A stretch of DNA of 7,437 nucleotides from Pseudomonadota bacterium (GTDB taxonomy: Bacteria > Pseudomonadota > Gammaproteobacteria > Burkholderiales > Burkholderiaceae_D), in assembly GCA_018241865.1 (NCBI GenBank), contig JAFECY010000109.1:1-7437 (forward strand), in the 5' to 3' direction. Of this stretch, positions 6,076 through 7,437 are shown piece by piece. Made by a program: the position numbers and the translations under genes. The notes under the pieces are model-generated. The model saw nothing but the letters and a program-made list of their open reading frames with translations, was not told where the DNA came from and searched no databases. Numbering within the stretch: the first letter of the stretch is position 1; every line of letters begins with the position of its first letter.

Positions 6076-6525
6076 TTAGCGGCGATTCGTTTTCATGGCG
6101 CGTTCGATTTCGCGCTGTGCATCGCGTTGTTGCGAGACGTCGCGCTTATCGTGCTGTTTCTTGCCCTTGGCCAGTCCGATTTCGCATTTGACCCGGCCTT
6201 TCAGATAATGCAGGTTGAGCGGCACCAGCGTATAGCCGGAACGTTCGACCTTGCCGATCAGGCGCTTGATTTCTTCTGCGTGCAGCAGCAGCTTGCGGGT
6301 GCGGATGACTTCTGGGTGGACATGCGACGAGGCGCTGTTCAAGGCGCTGATATGCGCGCCGAACAGGAAGACTTCGCCATTGCGCACGATGACATAGGCT
6401 TCTTTCAGTTGCACGCGGCCGGCGCGGATGGACTTGACTTCCCAGCCTTGTAATACAATGCCCGCTTCGTAGCGCTCCTCGATGAAGTAATCGAAAAAAG
6501 CCTTTTTATTGTCAACTATGGTCAT
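6076..6525 (-). CDS. smpB: SsrA-binding protein SmpB (trans-translation)
   Basis: SmpB binds the tRNA-like part of tmRNA and carries it to stalled ribosomes, where its C-terminal tail reads the empty mRNA channel. The protein has 149 residues, normal for betaproteobacteria. Diagnostic stretches are [18 protein letters not shown] (6-23), [21 protein letters not shown] (25-45), HISAL (58-62), [12 protein letters not shown] (75-86) and the [12 protein letters not shown] box (117-128), then a basic helical tail to Arg149. A longer open frame to 6693 exists, but the family begins at [10 protein letters not shown], so ATG 6525 is chosen although the Shine-Dalgarno is weak. TAGAAT on the minus strand at 6604-6599 is a possible -10. 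It is divergent from ratA-ratB, the usual neighbours. The last 13 codons are also present twice, in tandem, just past the stop codon. tmRNA itself is not in the window. Confidence 0.97.
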   Translation of the reverse strand: MTIVDNKKAFFDYFIEERYEAGIVLQGWEVKSIRAGRVQLKEAYVIVRNGEVFLFGAHISALNSASSHVHPEVIRTRKLLLHAEEIKRLIGKVERSGYTLVPLNLHYLKGRVKCEIGLAKGKKQHDKRDVSQQRDAQREIERAMKTNRR

Positions 6526-6598
6526 GTAGCGGGAAGTGGCGATCTGGTTTGCGGATAGCGCGCAAATTAGGTCTGCGTCGAGATGGAATAATCCCGCG

Positions 6599-6604
6599 AT
6601 TCTA
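6599..6604 (-). promoter_or_regulatory. Possible -10 element for smpB
   Basis: TAGAAT on the minus strand matches the -10 consensus at five of six bases and would give a leader of about 65 nt. No good -35 lies at standard distance, so this is tentative. The 97-bp smpB-ratA spacer must hold the start signals of both divergent units. Confidence 0.25.
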
Positions 6605-6622
6605 TCAAACGGTTCAGATTCA

Positions 6623-7054
6623 ATGGCAGTCGTACACAAATCCGTCCTGTTGCCTTTTAGCGCGGAACAAATGTTTGCCCTAGTCAATGGCATCGAAGAT
6701 TATCCGGTATTCCTGCCGTGGTGCGGCGGCGCGCATATCAAGGAACGTCAGGGCGACCGACTGGTGGCGACCCTGCACATCAATTACCACGGCGTCAGGC
6801 AAACTTTCACCACCGCCAATACCAACCAGCCGCCGCATCTTATCAAGATGGCTTTGGTCGAAGGGCCGTTCAAACAATTGGACGGCACTTGGTCCTTCAA
6901 GCCCTTACGTGCCGATGCCTGCAAGGTGGAGTTCGATTTGCATTATGAATTTTCCAGCAAGCTGCTGGAAAAAGTCATCGGTCCGGTGTTTTCTATGATT
7001 GCCAATAGTTTTGTCGAGGCTTTCTGCAAGCGTGCCGAGGCGGTGTATGTCTGA
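6623..7054 (+). CDS. ratA: RatA family START-like protein (COQ10/UPF0083 type)
   Basis: This 143-residue protein belongs to the RatA/COQ10 group of START-like (SRPBCC) folds, a cavity for hydrophobic ligands. Family marks are the start [21 protein letters not shown] (1-21, read in two parts), [10 protein letters not shown] at 27-36, [15 protein letters not shown] at 78-92 and [12 protein letters not shown] at 128-139. In E. coli RatA was reported to block association of 50S and 30S subunits, while the COQ10 relatives bind ubiquinone; which role applies here cannot be told from sequence. An upstream in-frame GTG at 6536 would add 29 unrelated residues, so ATG 6623 is chosen on family length, despite a poor Shine-Dalgarno. 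It overlaps ratB by 8 bp and is divergent from smpB. Confidence 0.93.
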   Translation: MAVVHKSVLLPFSAEQMFALVNGIEDYPVFLPWCGGAHIKERQGDRLVATLHINYHGVRQTFTTANTNQPPHLIKMALVEGPFKQLDGTWSFKPLRADACKVEFDLHYEFSSKLLEKVIGPVFSMIANSFVEAFCKRAEAVYV

Positions 7055-7343
7055 GCATGCATTCTTGCTGAACGTGCAGGTTTGTTATGCGCGCGCGGAT
7101 CGACAATTTTTGTTCGACATGCAAGCGCCGGCGGGGACGACACTGGAGCAGGCGATCCGGCGCAGCAGCATCCTCGACGTCGCGCCGGAAATCGATCTAG
7201 CCCAGTGCAAGACCGGCATTCATGGCAAGCTCAAGGCGCTCGATACCATCCTGCGTGAAGGCGACCGGGTGGAAATTTATCGCGGGTTGACTGCCGATCC
7301 CAAGGAGGCGCGGCGGCGGCGTGCAAATCGAAAGATGGAATGA
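7047..7343 (+). CDS. ratB: RnfH family protein RatB (ubiquitin-like fold, UPF0125)
   Basis: A 98-residue protein of the RnfH/RatB family, a small beta-grasp fold of unproven biochemical function that is almost always next to ratA. The family shows in NVQVCYA (9-15), GTTLEQAI (30-37), and above all GIHGKLKALDTILREGDRVEIYRGLTADPKEARRRR in the C-terminal half (58-93, here described by its GxxGK, LDT, GDRVEIYR and DPKE parts), followed by a basic tail. The start at 7047 has GAGG (7037-7040) six bases upstream and lies inside the last codons of ratA, so the two genes are translationally coupled. A longer frame from 6999 would overlap ratA further without family support. A terminator follows 43 bp downstream. 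Confidence 0.93.
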   Translation: MSEHAFLLNVQVCYARADRQFLFDMQAPAGTTLEQAIRRSSILDVAPEIDLAQCKTGIHGKLKALDTILREGDRVEIYRGLTADPKEARRRRANRKME

Positions 7344-7385
7344 AAATCGCCCTTTTGCCCCTAGTGCACAAAATAAACCAAATAT

Positions 7386-7412
7386 AAAAAAGCCCCTGAA
7401 TGGGGCTTTTTT
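7386..7412. terminator. Bidirectional intrinsic terminator after ratB
   Basis: AAAAAAGCCCC (7386-7396) and GGGGCTTTTTT (7402-7412) form an 11-bp stem around TGAAT. The A-tract upstream and the U-tract downstream make it active in both directions. It ends the ratA-ratB operon and could also end a minus-strand gene arriving from beyond the window. The remaining 25 bp to the window edge carry no identifiable gene. Confidence 0.9.
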
Positions 7413-7437
7413 AGTATAGGGCTGTTGATGATCGCCC

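Larger units (their letters stand above)
5814..6117. repeat. 131-bp tandem repeat that includes the 3' end of smpB
   Basis: Unit A (5814-5944) and unit B (5945-6075) are full tandem copies with a period of exactly 131 bp. A partial third copy, 6076-6117, is the actual 3' end of smpB. Each unit has 42 bp equal to the last 13 smpB codons plus stop, and about 89 bp of non-coding sequence. B and the real smpB tail are identical. A differs from the smpB tail at three bases, and the non-coding parts of A and B differ at four bases, all transitions. The period is not a multiple of three, so the units do not add up to an extended protein. Confidence 0.92.

Noticed and set aside
5814..6117. CRISPR-like repeat array
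   Set aside because: The units are 131 bp and nearly identical throughout, with no unique spacers, and one unit end is gene sequence.
6526..6693. N-terminal extension of SmpB by 56 codons
   Set aside because: It runs into the ratA gene on the other strand and has no SmpB family resemblance; the family begins at the codon at 6525.

Overview
The window looks like ordinary chromosome from a betaproteobacterium (Burkholderiales or Nitrosomonadales; I cannot decide the family). Three things suggest this: the style of the proteins, the gene pair smpB / ratA-ratB, and a divergently placed PEP synthase and its PSRP-type regulator. No plasmid, phage or CRISPR machinery is visible.

Layout. 1-430: a small unknown gene (76-315, minus) with a very good ribosome binding site, lying beyond the 3' end of a tRNA-Arg(ACG) gene (470-546, minus) that has its own hairpin terminator. 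639-1487 (minus): ppsR. 1488-1691: a divergent control region with an 11-bp tandem duplication and a pair of inverted 12-bp boxes. 1692-4127 (plus): ppsA, closed by a strong terminator. 4253-5625 (plus): a two-gene operon, an NfeD-like membrane protein and the SPFH protein QmcA, with overlapping stop and start codons. 5626-6075: a gene-free stretch between convergent genes, built almost entirely of repeats. 6076-6525 (minus): smpB. 6623-7343 (plus): ratA-ratB, overlapping, followed by a symmetrical terminator.

How the genes work together. PpsR is the bifunctional kinase/pyrophosphorylase that switches PpsA off and on through a threonine beside its catalytic histidine, so 639-4127 is a regulator/target unit for gluconeogenic PEP synthesis. 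NfeD and QmcA are a membrane-quality or microdomain pair. SmpB acts with tmRNA in ribosome rescue. RatA and RatB are the conserved START-domain and RnfH-family neighbours usually found beside smpB.

The most unusual part is 5626-6117. A 168-bp MITE-like element (5640-5807) with 34-bp imperfect terminal inverted repeats is followed by two tandem 131-bp units. Each unit carries a copy of the last 13 codons and the stop codon of smpB plus about 90 bp with two palindromes. The outermost copied smpB tail differs from the working one only at three synonymous third positions. That pattern fits past replacement of the smpB 3' end by an element inserting at the stop codon, although three differences are little evidence.
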